A stretch of DNA of 64,000 nucleotides from Lepidostoma basale (GCA_022606425.2 JAHDVF020000226.1:124001-188000), one strand, 5' to 3'; shown: positions 31,085 through 43,030, counted from the stretch's first letter. A program made the numbers and translations. The notes: generated by a model from the sequence alone, not told the origin.

Positions 31085-31327
31085 TTGTCGTACAATTTCG
31101 TAAAACTTTATATTAAATATTAATTTATTAACTATTATAATATCACAATTTTTATTAGTCACTTCTTCAGAATGTTGCGACAGCTGTTTCACTTGACTGT
31201 GAAACAACTTTGACAAAAAAAGTTGAAACAGTTGAAACAAAATTGTGATATTATAACAATGTTATAAATTATAATGTTGAAAACATTTAATAATGTTGAA
31301 GTATCATAGGGTTTCGGCCAAAACAAT
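31085..31327. mobile_element. H1 foldback, both cores eroded
   Basis: GTTGCGACAGCTGTTTCACTT (minus) and AGTTGAAACAG (plus) are remnants. The right end is TATCATAGGGTTTCGGCC. Confidence 0.5.
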
Positions 31328-31334
31328 CTACTTT

Positions 31335-31625
31335 ATAAATATTTATTTCTTAAAGTTTTATTGTATTTAATGCAAGTGACATGTTATATTGCAATAAGGT
31401 TAAAAGTCTTTAAATTGAAAAAATAATGTAATCATTTTATTGTTTCGTGAACAAGGATGTAAAACTCCCAAATAAATCATTAATGCTAATGAAAACATTT
31501 GTTTTCTAAAAGTTTTATTATATTTTATGTAAACCATTTGATAATGCCTAAGACAAGCAAAGCATTTCATTCGCATAAAATATGATAAAACTTATAGAAA
31601 TCAGATGTTTTCATTCGTATTATTT
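31335..31625. mobile_element. two H4 foldback pieces
   Basis: A degenerate left arm (31335-31420), then an almost complete compact foldback 31438-31625: GTAAAACTCCC, AATGAAAACATTTG, ACCATTTGATAATGCCTAAG, ACAAGCAAAGCATTTCATTC, TTTTCATTCGTATT. Confidence 0.6.
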
Positions 31626-31667
31626 TCTTTAATTAACTTTTTTTTTTGATTATTTACTTTTATTATT

Positions 31668-31925
31668 TTAGGTCGGGAACGGCTGGCTAAGCCCAAAATG
31701 TCATTTGCAGGGCGTGTTGCCAGACTGGTAGACCAAAGCTGGACCGGAAAGGTAGTGGAGTGGAGACCTCGCGAGGATAGAAAAAGCTGAAGAAGACCCC
31801 CCCCCCCGCACGAGTCTGATGACATTAGAAAACTTGCTGGTAATTGGATGCAGAAGTTAGAAATATGTGTATTGGGGAAACCTATGTCCAGCAGTGGACA
31901 ACATCAGCTGTTTATGGTAAGTAAG
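31668..31925 (+). mobile_element. LINE-B 3' end
   Basis: GRERLAKPKMSFAGRVARLV, DQSWTGKVVEWRPREDRKS, then a C-run (31798-31808), SDDIRKLAGNWMQK and VQQWTTSAVYG. The expected SVGRPP segment is damaged by the C-run. Confidence 0.75.
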
Positions 31926-31934
31926 TAAGAAAGC

Positions 31935-32095
31935 AGTAGATATTAGAAATGTGTGATAGACTGTCGAATGATAAAATAAGAAGTGATTGAACGTGAAATT
32001 ATTATAAACAAAATAATGAAATGATCATTAAGATGGTTTGGACACAGGGAAAGAACGAATGAAGAAACAATGGTAAAAAAGTATATGTTAAAGAT
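31935..32095 (+). mobile_element. LINE-A internal fragment
   Basis: AACAAAATAATGAAATGATC, ATTAAGATGGTTTGGACACA, AACAATGGTAAAAAAGTATA. Confidence 0.7.
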
Positions 32096-32255
32096 TGACG
32101 CTCATGACAAATGATAGGTAGCTAGTCTATCGCATTAACTGTCACATGAATTCTACCAGGCCAAAGACTGCGTGATTTTTTACACACTCTCATTGCCGGG
32201 AATCGAACCCGGGACCTTCGGTCTATCATTCATAGCTCTTTATCATGAAGGTCAT
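32095..32255 (-). repeat. SINE-T copy
   Basis: GATAGGTAGCTAGTCTATCG through GCCGGGAATCGAACCCGGG (perfect T arm complement) to GAAGGTC. Confidence 0.8.
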
Positions 32256-32259
32256 TTTT

Positions 32260-32750
32260 TTTATTATGTCAAAATATCCAAATTTCTGGTTCTAGGATAG
32301 ATCTTCGGTTCTTAACTACTGTTCTTATTATAAACTAATGAATATTGTTTCATGATGTAGGTATATTTAAAAATCATCACAATATTTGTTTGTTTCTCCC
32401 AACGAAATAAATTTGTGTATAGCATTACTGTTCACACGTAATAAATATCTGGTTATATTGACACAAATAGGAATTAACGTGAAGATGTCTGTTAACCTTT
32501 TCAATTTACACCATTTATGTATTTGTACAGAAAGGTTGAGATAATATGGCGCCTGTAATAAAGATAATTAAGTACTTTATTAGAACATGTCTCTTTCTAT
32601 GATTTATGACTTCAATAATTAAGTATTTTAAAATTATCTATAGATATGGAGGAAAAAGAAGGAGAAAGGAAAAATAATGCATTTGTGGTATGAAATGAAT
32701 GAATGTGGCATATATCTTTTTCCTAAAACTTTAAGGAACGTACGTATTTA
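32260..32750. other. AT-rich stretch, nothing recognised
   Basis: No repeat family, coding frame or regulatory signal that I can support. Confidence 0.4.
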
Positions 32751-32761
32751 ATCAGTTAGAG

Positions 32762-33107
32762 CATAGGTACTCAACGGGGGCGGTACCGCCCCCCAGTGGG
32801 TTCTAGACCTTTCCATTGGGGCAGTATTGTGTCCAGAGGTAAATGAGGTATTTTGAGGCAGTTTTGAGGGGCGGTCGTGGCCTACGTGTTTTAATAAATA
32901 ATAATGAATGCTTTTAACAAAAACGAACAATTTAAGTGACTATCTAAATATAAACATTTTTGATACATTCGATAATATTTTTAATTTCAACTTTGTGATA
33001 ATAAACAAGTTTAGATGAAGTTAAATTATTATAATGAAAGAGGGTGGCGTTGGAATATTTTTTTCTTGTGAAGGGAGCGGTGGTTCAAAAAAGGTTGGGG
33101 ACCTATG
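32762..33107. mobile_element. hAT-type non-autonomous element with perfect 8-bp duplication
   Basis: Terminal repeats CATAGGTACTCAAC and complement of GGTTGGGGACCTATG (hAT-like ends). Identical flanks AGTTAGAG at 32754-32761 and 33108-33115. The left end carries a perfect 18-bp palindrome at 32776-32793 (GGGGGCGGT/ACCGCCCCC). No transposase. Identical duplications suggest a young insertion. Confidence 0.85.
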
Positions 33108-33289
33108 AGTTAGAGATTTCAACCCCTGAGTGGCGACATTTATCTGAAGAATTAACAAAATAACATTTGTATACTGATTTTTCTGATTAAAAAGTACATT
33201 GTAAAAAATAAATAATTAAAAATTCCTTTCTTCCTTCTTCTCTATCAGTCTTCTTATGTATGGAAGTAAAACTTGGAGTTGGCAGAAGG

Positions 33290-33420
33290 AAGGAACGCCT
33301 CGACCACCATATTCTGTTTCCAAATAATTTACATCTTCGTCTCTATTGAGATACAATTAATTCTTAAATGATTAACCCGCAATGGGTAAAATCCAGTATT
33401 TGTCTACAAGTATTTGTATA
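33290..33420 (-). repeat. repeat R fragment
   Basis: GACCACCATATTCTGTTTCC, TCTTCGTCTCTATTGAGA and AACCCGCAATGGGTAAAATCC. Confidence 0.65.
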
Positions 33421-33479
33421 CATTCAAAACAAAATACAATTACTTTATACATATTTTTGCTTTTATATTGTTCTTTAGA

Positions 33480-33650
33480 ACATGGTGATAGGTAGCTAAT
33501 CGCCTTCTCGAATTGTATTATCACGTGAATTCTACACCAGACTGACAGAAAACAGTGTGAGAATCACACTGCCCTCGCCGGGAATCGAATCCAAGGCATT
33601 CGGTGTGACAGTCATAGCTCTTGCCATTCTGTCACGTTTGTATTTTATAT
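33480..33650 (-). repeat. SINE-T copy
   Basis: GATAGGTAGCTAATCG, CACACTGCCCTCGCCGGGAA, TCGAATCC, and the eroded head GCCATTCTGTCACG. Confidence 0.75.
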
Positions 33651-33659
33651 TCAAAATAT

Positions 33660-34160
33660 TATTAAATATTTTTAATCGTTTTGATACACTGAACAATCTT
33701 TGGTCATTCGTTATTTTTACTTCCGGCATTCTAGAGATAAATTTTGTTACATCCACGCGGTTAACGAGGTGTACTTCAATTAATATAACAGAATTATGGT
33801 ACTGGAAAATCTTAACAGATTGTTGGCACGCGATACTGTTGTCATAGCAATAGGCTTAAACCAATAGAGATATAACTGGAGGTTAATTGTTATGTGATGT
33901 GAACTTTATCTGATAATAAGGTAATTTACTAATTACGTTAACACTTGTTTTTAGAACTAGCATATGCTTTGATCATAATTAATGCGATTACCTTTATCTG
34001 AGCAGAGCGAAAAAAGTAGTACTGATGTCGTGTTTGGAATTCTTCGCTGAATTTAGACTTGGACTTGGATTTTTTGGCATATAGGGGTTCAAATATAATG
34101 GCTGTTCGTTCATCTTACGTTTGTTTGAAACATTGTTAGCAAGAAATCGACACGTGATTA
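33660..34160. other. stretch without recognised features
   Basis: Two overlapping antisense frames (33532-33847) are partly SINE-derived and have no domain. Nothing else supported. Confidence 0.35.
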
Positions 34161-34274
34161 ATTTTTTTTTATGTTTAATAAACTTAAAGCGTTAATGCTG
34201 TAAATTCCATAATCACGAGTTTTTTTATATATTAAAAAAATATTTTTCCACTTTTGATTGAAAAAACAGTGTTT

Positions 34275-34600
34275 TTTTCCAGATAATCCATTGTTGAAAA
34301 ACTTGGATATTTCAACATTATTAACTGTTTGAATAAAACAACGTTATACTGAATATCACAATTGATTATATTTCTTTTGAAATTGTCGCGACAGCTGTTT
34401 CGTTAACTTTTAAGAAATGAAAGCTCGTAAGAAAAAATTAGTTTATATAGGATACAACTTAAACTAATAACACCTGACGATGCTAACATCGGTTAGCGAA
34501 ACAGCTGTCGCGACAATTTCGAAATAAATATATTTAATGGTGATACTCTATAAGGGTTCTTATTTAAACAGTTAAAAGTGTTTTTTTTATTAAAAATTGT
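34275..34600. mobile_element. H1 foldback with intact right core
   Basis: The left arm (34281-34410, minus) ends in TTGTCGCGACAGCTGTTTCG. The right core (34468-34514) is CUGACGA, U, GCUAAC AUCG GUUAGC, GAAAC, AGCUGUCGCGAC. Spacer about 55 bp. Both outer flanks are H1-like (AACTGTTT.AATAA, ATAATCCATTGTT). An H6-like outer end (AAACTTAAAGCGTTAATGC) lies just left at 34178. Confidence 0.75.
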
Positions 34601-35200
34601 GCTTGTATAAATCCATAAAAAGTGTTTTTATTAATAAAGAGTGGAAAAAAACGATGATTTCTAAAAAAAAAAAAAAATCATAATAAAATTAATAAAAAAG
34701 TGCGAATTTGTACTTGTACGAAATTGTATCATCAGTGGAATCTTATCTTCTTATTTTCCTTTTAATAGATCTGATGCTGACGATCAGTGGTACACAAACT
34801 GTCTCCTGAGATGATAAGGATCAACTGCCCCTCCCATCTCTTAGATGGTCTTCAACAATGTTCTCTATTTCGCAAGTTTTATGTCAGGAATCTTGTGCTT
34901 CTATTAAATTCTTGTGGTGAAATCTTGAATAATACATAAGAAATTCACCATTCTGCCCATACAAAGTTGTCTATCTTTCTAAAGATTTAACTAAAGATTA
35001 TACAATCTTACGAAACGCTATTGCTGGTACAATCGCCTCCCGTATGAAGCCTCAGTTGAAACAATTAAAGAGCAGACACTTTAGACTGATTACACCTGCG
35101 AAGTTCTAAGCAATCAATTTTATCTCGTAAAAAAAAAATTTGACGTGTGGCCATGAGAAAAAATCAATCAAGTCATATTATAGATACTTGTCAGGATTAT
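34600..35200. other. stretch without recognised features
   Basis: Weak similarity to LINE coding around 34970-35040 (TATACAATCTTACGAAACGC) cannot be confirmed. A-runs at 34662 and 35131. Confidence 0.3.
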
Positions 35201-35201
35201 A

Positions 35202-36488
35202 TTAGGTCCTTACATATGAAATTGGCGTTTTGCCGTACTGGCAACTTTGATCTCAAATATATTCTCTCTGGTTAGGAATTCCAAATTCAAATTTATACAG
35301 CTATTTACTCAAGTATTTGTGTTTCAAAAATTATAATTCATTTGTTTTTTCCTCAATTGTTTTTTTTCTTTGCGTCACTCAGTTTACGAAATGGAAAACT
35401 TGAAATATCGCGTTATTTACGAGTACGAGTTCCACCGTGGCACCAGTGCTGCAGAAAAGGCTCGAAGGATTAATGATGTGTATGGCGACGGTGCCGCAAA
35501 AGAAAACACAGTGCGTTTTTGGTTCCAACGTTTTCGTTCTGGAAATTTCGACCTGCAGAACAAGCCCCGTGGACGGCCGGAGACCAAAGTTGATAATGAA
35601 GAATTGAAGGCTATTGCGGAAGCGGATCCATCGCAAACCACGTCCGAGTTAGCTGCAGGCTGCGGTGTTAGTGATAAAACTGTTTTAATCCACTTGAAGC
35701 AAATTGGGAAGGTGAAAAAGCTTGAAAGGTGGGTACCTCACGAATTGAGTGAAGCAAATCAACAAACGCGCGTTGACTGCTGCGTTGCATTACTCAACCG
35801 GCACAATAATAAAGGGATTTTGAATCGAATCTTTACCTGTGATGAAAAGTTGATCCTGTATGATAATCGGAAGCGCTCATCGCAATGGCTGAACCCTGCC
35901 GAACCAGCCAAACCATGCCCCAAGCGAAAATTGACTCCAAAAAAGTTACTTGTGAGCGTTTGGTGGACTAGTGCTGGTGTCGTTCACTACAGCTTTCTTA
36001 AATCTGGCCAGACGATTACGGCAGATGTCTATTGTCAGCAACTGCAAACCATGATGGAAAAGCTAGCTGCTAAACAACCGAGGCTGGTTAATCGCTCTAG
36101 GCCACTGCTGCTTATGATAACGCTAGACCACACACTGCACAACAGACGGCTACCAAATTAGAATAGATTCAATTGGAATGTCTAAGACATCCACCGTACT
36201 CTCCGGACCTTGCCCCAACAGATTACTATTTTTTTCGAAATTTGGATAACTTCTTGCAAGGGAAAAAATTCAACTCCGATGGGGCAGTCCAAACCGACTT
36301 CAAAGATTTTATTGATTCCCGTCCGAATGTTTTTTTTTAGTAAAGGGATCGATAAACTACCTATGAGATGGCAAAAGTGCATAGATAGCAATGGTACATA
36401 CTTTGATTAAATAAATATATTATATTTAAAAAAATTCAACTTTATGATCCTCCCATACAAAACGCTAATTTCATATGTAAGGACCTAA
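35202..36488 (+). mobile_element. mariner element, full length (Hsmar1/cecropia-like)
   Basis: Terminal repeats TTAGGTCCTTACATATGAAA and its complement at the right end (TTTCATATGTAAGGACCTAA), TA flanks at 35200-35201 and 36489-36490. 1287 bp, the normal length. Both ends are well preserved, so it could still be mobilised in trans. Confidence 0.92.
35391..36410 (+). pseudogene. mariner transposase, nearly complete but frameshifted
   Basis: Starts MENLKYRVIYEYEFHRG with two helix-turn-helix domains (VRFWFQRFRSGNFDL; KAIAEADPSQTTSELA), the linker WVPHELSE, first Asp in IFTCDEKLILYDNRK, and VSVWWTSAGVVHYSFLKSG. A one-base deletion near 36112 breaks the frame at LLL.DNARPHTAQQ (second Asp). In the shifted frame a TAG precedes RHPPYSPDLAPTDYYFF (third Asp), giving DD34D spacing, and the end is LPMRWQKCIDSNGTYFD-stop. 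Other stops lie near 36340. CDEKW is CDEKL. Inactive, but only a few lesions from intact. The start ATG at 35391 is preferred over an upstream TTG. Confidence 0.9.
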
Positions 36489-36582
36489 TATTATAATTAT
36501 TATACATTATATTAAAGATGATTTTTTCACTAGGTACTTAATTATTCAAATTGCGTATTTTGAAGGTAAGATCCGAAATATT

Positions 36583-36950
36583 ACTAACTAACTAACTAAC
36601 TAACTAACCATCTCGCCGTCTCTCCGAAGGGGTAGGCAGAAATAATGGATTGCCACACTTTTCTTTCCTGACATATTTCTCTCGCTTCCTCAACATTCAT
36701 ACATCGTGTCATGCACGCGCGTCGATTTCTCTGACTCCTCACATGGCCGACATTCAATATTTGATTTATTTGATCGTGCCACGTTATCCTCGGTCTTCCG
36801 CTATTTCCGGTTCCGTTTATATCACTAACATATATTTTTTTTACCATTCTTTCTTCATTCATTCTTTCCATATGTCCAAACCATCTTAATGATGCTTTCA
36901 TTATTTTGTTCATGACACCATCATTCGCACCGCATTCACTTCTTATATAT
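36583..36950 (-). mobile_element. LINE-A 3' end, well preserved
   Basis: The tail is TTAG repeats at 36583-36608. A minus-strand frame 36596-36913 reads MNKIMKASLRWFGHMERMNE to KVWQSIISAYPFGETA, but the stop is lost (GGCGAGATGG) so it reads into the tail. Confidence 0.85.
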
Positions 36951-37069
36951 ATCCGAAATATTACTTTAAGTGTTAATTTAAAGGAATGTTAAAATTTTAA
37001 TAAATTCGATGAGGTAACACCATAGAAATCATAAGAAATGATTTAATTTATAGTGATTTACATAACTTA

Positions 37070-37425
37070 TCTTGAACAATGATGTAAAACCATTGTTCAA
37101 TTATTTTGGTAGGTCCAGAAATATTGAAGAGTGTTTCTTGGAATTCGTTAAGAAATTTTATGACAAATAATTATTTGTTAAAAATGTATAAAGTCACATC
37201 AACTTTCGTTAATTACCATATTCTGCTCCATTTACTAGTGTATATAAATTGCAACGAGTTGAATTTTCGTCACATTTGATAATGCCTTAGAAGGGCGAAA
37301 CATGTCATTCCCAAAAATATAATATAACTTCTAGAAAACTGACGTTTTCACTCGTATTAATTATGTCATTCCCATAAAATATAATAAAACTTCTAGAAAA
37401 CTGACGTTTTCATTCGTATTAAGTA
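37070..37425 (+). mobile_element. H4, one-sided copy with duplicated 3' segment
   Basis: Internal region from 37108, TATA-like GTATATAAATTGCAACGAG (37242-37260), core 37271-37308 (UUGAUAA, U, GCCUU AGA AGGGC, GAAACAUGUC), then the 3' segment to CACTCGTATTAATT. A second 3' segment (37362-37423) starts at ATGTCATTCCC, 5 nt before the predicted cleavage site. Confidence 0.7.
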
Positions 37426-37489
37426 CTCGTATTGTCATCGTTTTTGTTTCCAAAACAAAATAAGTGTCATCGCTGTAAATAGAAATATA

Positions 37490-37995
37490 TCCCATGAAAC
37501 AAATATGGTAGTACATAATGGAGTTCTAGTGCCCTTATGTACGGAAGTGAAACTTGGAGTTGAGAAAGTAGGATTAATGCCGTAGATATTTGATCACAGA
37601 CAAGAATGTGCGAGAATACGATATATGATAGAATGCCGAACGACTAAATAAGGAAGAAATGTAATATAAAAAAGGATCACTGGGATGGTTTGGACATAAG
37701 GAACGACTGGACGAGAGGAGAGTGGTTAAAACGTTGTATACAAGAAGTGTGAGTGGAAACAGAAGCCGTGGAAAATCTATAGAAGTGTGAGTGGAAACAG
37801 AAGCCGTGGAAAATCTATAAAAGCATGGTTTGACCAAATTAATCAAATACTAAAAGGCGGCCACATTCGAAGTCAGTCAAATCGACTAGCGTGCTTGTTA
37901 CGATTTATGAATGTAGGGGAAGCTAGAGATGTGTGTCAGGGCAGAGCAGTATGGCGGTCCATCCTCTCTATCTATCCCTCCGATAAATCATAAAT
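37490..37995 (+). mobile_element. LINE-A3 subfamily 3' end
   Basis: Diverged LINE-A: SFRSQSNRLACLLRFMN-type end with GEARDVCQGRAVWRSILSI and YPSDKS-stop. A 38-bp tandem duplication (37743-37780, 37781-37818) breaks the frame. No TTAG tail. Confidence 0.75.
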
Positions 37996-38469
37996 GGAGC
38001 TTGATTGAAATATGCTATTTTTGTTATTTAATTCCTAAGCCAATAGCTTGTTTACCATTCAGAAAATCTCATAAAATGATCTTTCTAAGAGAACAAAGAA
38101 TATTTGCATAAATAAAAACAATTTGCCACTTATTAATAGCAGGTACGAAATACAGTATGCAAAAAATATTTCTAACGCCATATTACAATTTAATAACGAT
38201 GTTATATTTAAGTTGAAGGTCTAATTATCGGCTCGGAAAATTAAACCCTTGCGATTAACACATCCGTAAGTATTGTCTATGGTCATTCATGAGGTAAATA
38301 CACTGTACGATTGTTGTCTATGGTTGCTATCTGGATCTTAGGATGTGTTCAATTAACGGGAAACAGACGAGTTGCTTCTAAAGCGATTTGAAAAACAATT
38401 CAAGTCCGCGTTGGTCGAATATGGTGTAATAAAAACCCAAGTTCTTAGCTGTGTGCAAGACACGGAGGA

Positions 38470-39240
38470 AGTGTGAATGCATTCTTTACGAACAGCATTT
38501 CAAAATTTTGGCCGAGAAATTATTAAGACTGAAACTAATTTAAATCTAACCAATGCGGAGATTAGAATACGTACCAGGGTCACCGATATAGGGATACGCA
38601 TTGCCAGAATGAACTGGCAATGGGCTGGACATGTGTCCCGACGGGATGATTTTCATTTTCATTTAATTTATTTTGATAATAATCACAAACATTACAGACA
38701 TACAATTCCAAATCGTTTGCAATTACATTATAAACAGAGAAGCATTAAAAAAAAATTAAGCTTAAGAGTAAGAAAATATCATAACATTGATATTGCATCC
38801 CTAAGGCAACTCGCACTATCACGAAATATGTCGACCTCCGAGGCGATCCGATTAAGCAATAAGATTGCCCTACCCACAGGCATAACCATGGGCAGGTTGG
38901 TTCTGCAGCGTGGCAAATAAAACAATCTGTGCTGTCTTTGACGAAGGTAATTATCAGGGACAAATAGACCTACATCACTCAGGACATCCGAGTTCTGTAT
39001 ACGGCCGCCAATCAGCTGAAAGAAGTGAACTCCCAAGTGAATGTTCCTCCTTCTCTCCAATGATTGGTAGCTTAGCATACCTAGCAAGAATTCAGTCGGA
39101 AAGAGCCACGGGTAATAATCGCGCTCCCTGAGGTAAAGAAAGCGCAGAAAAAATTTCTGCACTCACTCCACCATCAGAGAGGGTTACTGAATGGAGGCTA
39201 AGGTTGGACCGAAGAAGTGTCGACCAGGTGGAGCGATGAT
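38470..39240 (+). mobile_element. LINE-B remnant split by LINE-F
   Basis: NAEIRIRTRVTDIGIRIARM, NWQWAGHVSRRDD (to 38645) continues after LINE-F at 39166 as RVTEWRLRLDRRSV. Removing LINE-F restores the LINE-B order. Confidence 0.7.
38650..39165 (-). pseudogene. LINE-F C-terminal region
   Basis: A minus-strand frame 38779-39162 reads KFFLRFLYLRERDYYPWLFP, TEFLLGMLSYQSLERRR, VPDNYLRQRQHRLFYLPRC, NLPMVMPVGRAIL. 127 codons open, no reverse transcriptase motifs. Its 3' UTR is to the left (38650-38778). Confidence 0.8.
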
Positions 39241-39307
39241 TTTCAAATCAAATCAAATCAGTTTATTATCTCAAAGGCCAAAGAAAGCATAGCATGACCA
39301 CAAAGAC

Positions 39308-39500
39308 GACCTTCGTGGCAGGGTGGCAACAACAATGATTGCTACATCGGAGGTTCCAGGTTCGATTCCCAGCGATGGCAGTGTAATGGTCACACTGTCG
39401 TTGATCTGGCGTAGATAAAATTAGAATTCGCGACAGTAAAATGGCGATAGATGAGTTGCCTATCAAATGTAATGAGAATTAACTTAATTGCAAAAAAAAC
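39308..39500 (+). repeat. SINE-T copy
   Basis: GACCTTCGTGGC head, B box GGTTCGATTCC, body to ATGGCGATAGATGAG. A LINE-F-type tail (AAATCAAATCAAATCAG) lies just left at 39244. Confidence 0.8.
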
Positions 39501-39544
39501 CAACGTGTATACAGTGATTAGGTTCAAAAGACCTGTTGTATAAA

Positions 39545-39625
39545 AAAAAAATAGTACTAAAAGGCGGCCACTTTTGATGTTGGTATAATCGACGAGCGTG
39601 CATGTTACGATGTATGAATGTAGAG
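39545..39625 (+). mobile_element. LINE-A3 fragment
   Basis: AAAAGGCGGCCAC, ATAATCGACGAGCGTGCATG, TTACGATGTATGAATGTAGA. It is cut by the hAT end at 39626. Confidence 0.7.
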
Positions 39626-39715
39626 CAGAGGTTCCCAAACTTTTTTGTCCCGTAGACCCCTTACCGATTTTTTCTATTTTCTGTAGACCCCCTGCTTTCC
39701 TGTTAAATTTACAAC
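39626..39715. mobile_element. hAT terminal fragment
   Basis: CAGAGGTTCCCAAACTTTTT is a classical hAT end, followed by CGTAGACCCC twice. The other end was not found. Confidence 0.6.
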
Positions 39716-39840
39716 ACTTATATAATATCACAATGTTGTATTATACACTTTTTTCGCCAACCGATGTTATCATCAGCAGATCAAACAGCTGTCGTGACAT
39801 TATCAAATAGTGTATAATAAAAAATTGTCACATTACACCC
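39716..39840. mobile_element. H1 foldback, compact
   Basis: CGCCAACCGATGTTATCATCAG (minus half core) is followed directly by AAACAGCTGTCGTGACA (plus half core). The flanks TATAATATCACAATGTTGTA and GTGTATAATAAAAAATTGTC are inverted. Confidence 0.55.
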
Positions 39841-40239
39841 ACAGGTACACCGCATTCCAGCTGAGGTTTTCGTATGAAAACGTATGAAAATTGATGGGCT
39901 CGTCGTGTGTATCAGCCGTCAATAAATGAATGAATCTTCTTTGTACGAAGTACAAATTGGTTTTTATTGCGTAAATACCGCACCACAGAAGCAGCAGAAC
40001 AAAATACAATGATTCATTTTACATCAATGGGTTACATCACTAATCGTGCTTTGCGTAACTTGTTATTTGATGGATAATACAATGATCTTATTTTGTTGGA
40101 AAAAAGACACGATTCAACAAAAGCCAGAGCAATGGTTTTGAAGAGACCAATGTTGAGTTTTTCCATTTTAGGGCTATTCAAAGCAAATTGTTGCTCCCAC
40201 TTCTCTCTACATACAATACTTATTCTGGAATATTATTAA

Positions 40240-40560
40240 AAACATTGTTTAATCCATTTTTAAATTCAATATGGAAAAACCCTGACATGAATATCAGCAG
40301 TAAAGTAAGAATTTATAAGACTTGTCGGTCGGTCACACTCTGAGACGGAACCCAGCCTGCATCGCTCAGGGTGCACTAGACTGGTCCCCTATGGGGGTGA
40401 AAGAGAAAGCGAGGCAGACCTAGAGCCACCTGTAGGACGAGGTTAAGGCAGCAGACCTCACTTGGGATGATGTTAACCATCAGGCATGCGATAGAGTCGG
40501 GTGGAGAAGATTCATTGAGGCCCTATGCACTACGGAGGTGTGACAGGACAAAAAGAAGAA
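40240..40560 (+). mobile_element. LINE-I C-terminal remnant
   Basis: DMNISSKVRIYKTC, then after indels AADLTWDDVNHQACDRVGWR and RFIEALCTTEV-stop, followed by an AAG-repeat tail. Confidence 0.75.
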
Positions 40561-40594
40561 GAAGAGACCATAATCCCAAAAAAACGCGCTCAGT

Positions 40595-40915
40595 AGGTCA
40601 GAAATGAAGATACTCAGAAACGTATCGGGCAAGACACTACGTGATAGGATTAGGGACTCAAGGATAAGGGAGATATACGAGGTCGAGGATGTCGTTAGGC
40701 AGGGAAGGCATAGGAGACGATACTGGTATGCACAAGTGAGAAGTATGGATGCATCCAGACTTCCTCTCATTGTGTTGCACGGGCAACCTCAAGGTAGACA
40801 ATCCCCGGGCACACCAATAAAGAGATTGATCGACAGCTGGGAGTCGACCTCGCAGGAGGCCAATTCCTCTTAAGAAACAGGTCTAAAGGCCCTAACTAAG
40901 AAGAAGAATAAGAAG
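40595..40915 (+). mobile_element. LINE-D 3' end, best copy
   Basis: Open frame MKILRNVSGKTLRDRIRDSR, IREIYEVEDVVRQGR, RRRYWYAQVRSMDASRLPL and KRLIDSWESTSQEANSS-stop, then an AAGAAG/AATAAG tail. 5' truncated. Confidence 0.8.
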
Positions 40916-40917
40916 AA

Positions 40918-41890
40918 TCACCCACTTTTATATAAAAGTGAATCAAACTCCAAATTACAATGAAATTTCGGTATTAACGCCTTAACCTTCAATAATACAA
41001 TAATAATATTTCTACAAGATTCTTCATTGTGAGCATTGTCTCTTACAATGCACCACATCAAAGTAAGAAATATGCATCCACGTGTGATGTTAACTATAAC
41101 GCCCAGCGCCCATGGAAACGACACAAAGTCGTCAAAACCTTACAAAACAATGTCAAGAGAATAAAATCGATAAAGTCATTTTTAGAGACATCCCTACAAA
41201 ACTGGTTTGCCATTGACACTTCCTTCGCTTTCATACATACACAATTGCTTCGCTTCCATACATTAGGGTCGTTACCAGAACACCATTAAAAATATATAGT
41301 ATTATATTACATAATATGCTCAAACCTATTAATGTGCGATTAGGTATACATATATTTAAAACTGACGTAATTACTACCAATAAGGATTTTTTATAAATAA
41401 AAATAATAATTAGTTTACTAATTAAAAACGTTAATAAACAATCAGCACGTATAGGTGTTAAATGTAGACGTTTTTAATTAAAAATAACCTCTGTAATACT
41501 AATAAATAAACCGAACGTTAATAATATGTTTCGCAAAAAATCAGTGCGCAATGGAAATAAATTGATTTGACATTGAATCATCTTTTTATATATAAAAAAA
41601 CAGAATCATCCAATTTTTTAAATACTGTTTGATTTTGACTTTTTTATGCCTGATTCATTGAGATCTGCCGAGTCGTGATTGCCTTGGGCAATCTTTTTAT
41701 CACGTGTTCGTACTAAGACTATTCCTCCTAGCAAGAATCTCTGCTCTTGCCTTGACTGTAACCCTGACATTGTAGTTCAATGGATTTTGTTGATCACATA
41801 CTTCGGATTCAATTTGCAATGTCATTATTTAGTGTACACACCAAGCTACATATGTAATCTCATTAGCACTATATTAAGTAAGTATTCTAA
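40918..41890. other. unassigned stretch
   Basis: A perfect 18-bp palindrome CACTTTTAT/ATAAAAGTG sits at 40923-40940. The antisense frame 40918-41124 has no known domain. 41640-41780 has a GC-richer patch with GATTGCC/GGCAATC hairpin (41680-41696). No gene supported. Confidence 0.35.
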
Positions 41891-41891
41891 G

Positions 41892-42540
<649 letters not shown>

Positions 42541-42599
42541 GTTAGTTAGAAAAAAATAAATTGGGTTATATGAATACATTTTTAGATCTTACTTGTAAC

Positions 42600-42830
42600 T
42601 TTATTAAGTTTCAGACATTCATACATCGTAACATGCACGTTCGTCAATTTTTCCGACTTCGAATGTGACCGCATTTCAGTATTTGATTAATTTGGTCATG
42701 TCATGCTTTCCTTGGTCTTCCACGACTTTTCATTCCACTCACACTGCTTGTATACAACATTTTAACCATTTGTTCCGTTCGTTCCATATGTCCAAAGCAT
42801 TTGATTTGAGGGATCCTTTTTTTAATTTTA
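42600..42830 (-). mobile_element. LINE-A3 fragment
   Basis: CATTCATACATCGTAACATG, TCGAATGTGACCGC, TTTGGTCATGTCATGC. Confidence 0.7.
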
Positions 42831-42839
42831 TAAACTGTT

Positions 42840-43030
42840 AAATTAAAAAACTTTGTTTTATGTATCACAATTGTATTTTTATTTTTCCCAACAGATGTTT
42901 CGTCAACCTATGTTGACATCATCAGGTGTTACAATAATATATGAAATCTCAATTTTAGTTGATTTTTCGAACCTTTATGTGTATTTGTTCCTATGCCAAT
43001 TTAAATAATTTCTTTGATATAATTTTGAAG
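42840..43030 (-). mobile_element. H1 element, single arm
   Basis: Minus core 42889-42933: CUGAUGA, U, GUCAAC AUAG GUUGAC, GAAAC, AUCUGUUG. The 5' flank is to the right (CGAACCTTTATGTGTATTTG, TTCAAAATTATATC on the minus strand). This uninterrupted copy proves the Helitron insertion site at 9604/14765. Confidence 0.7.
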
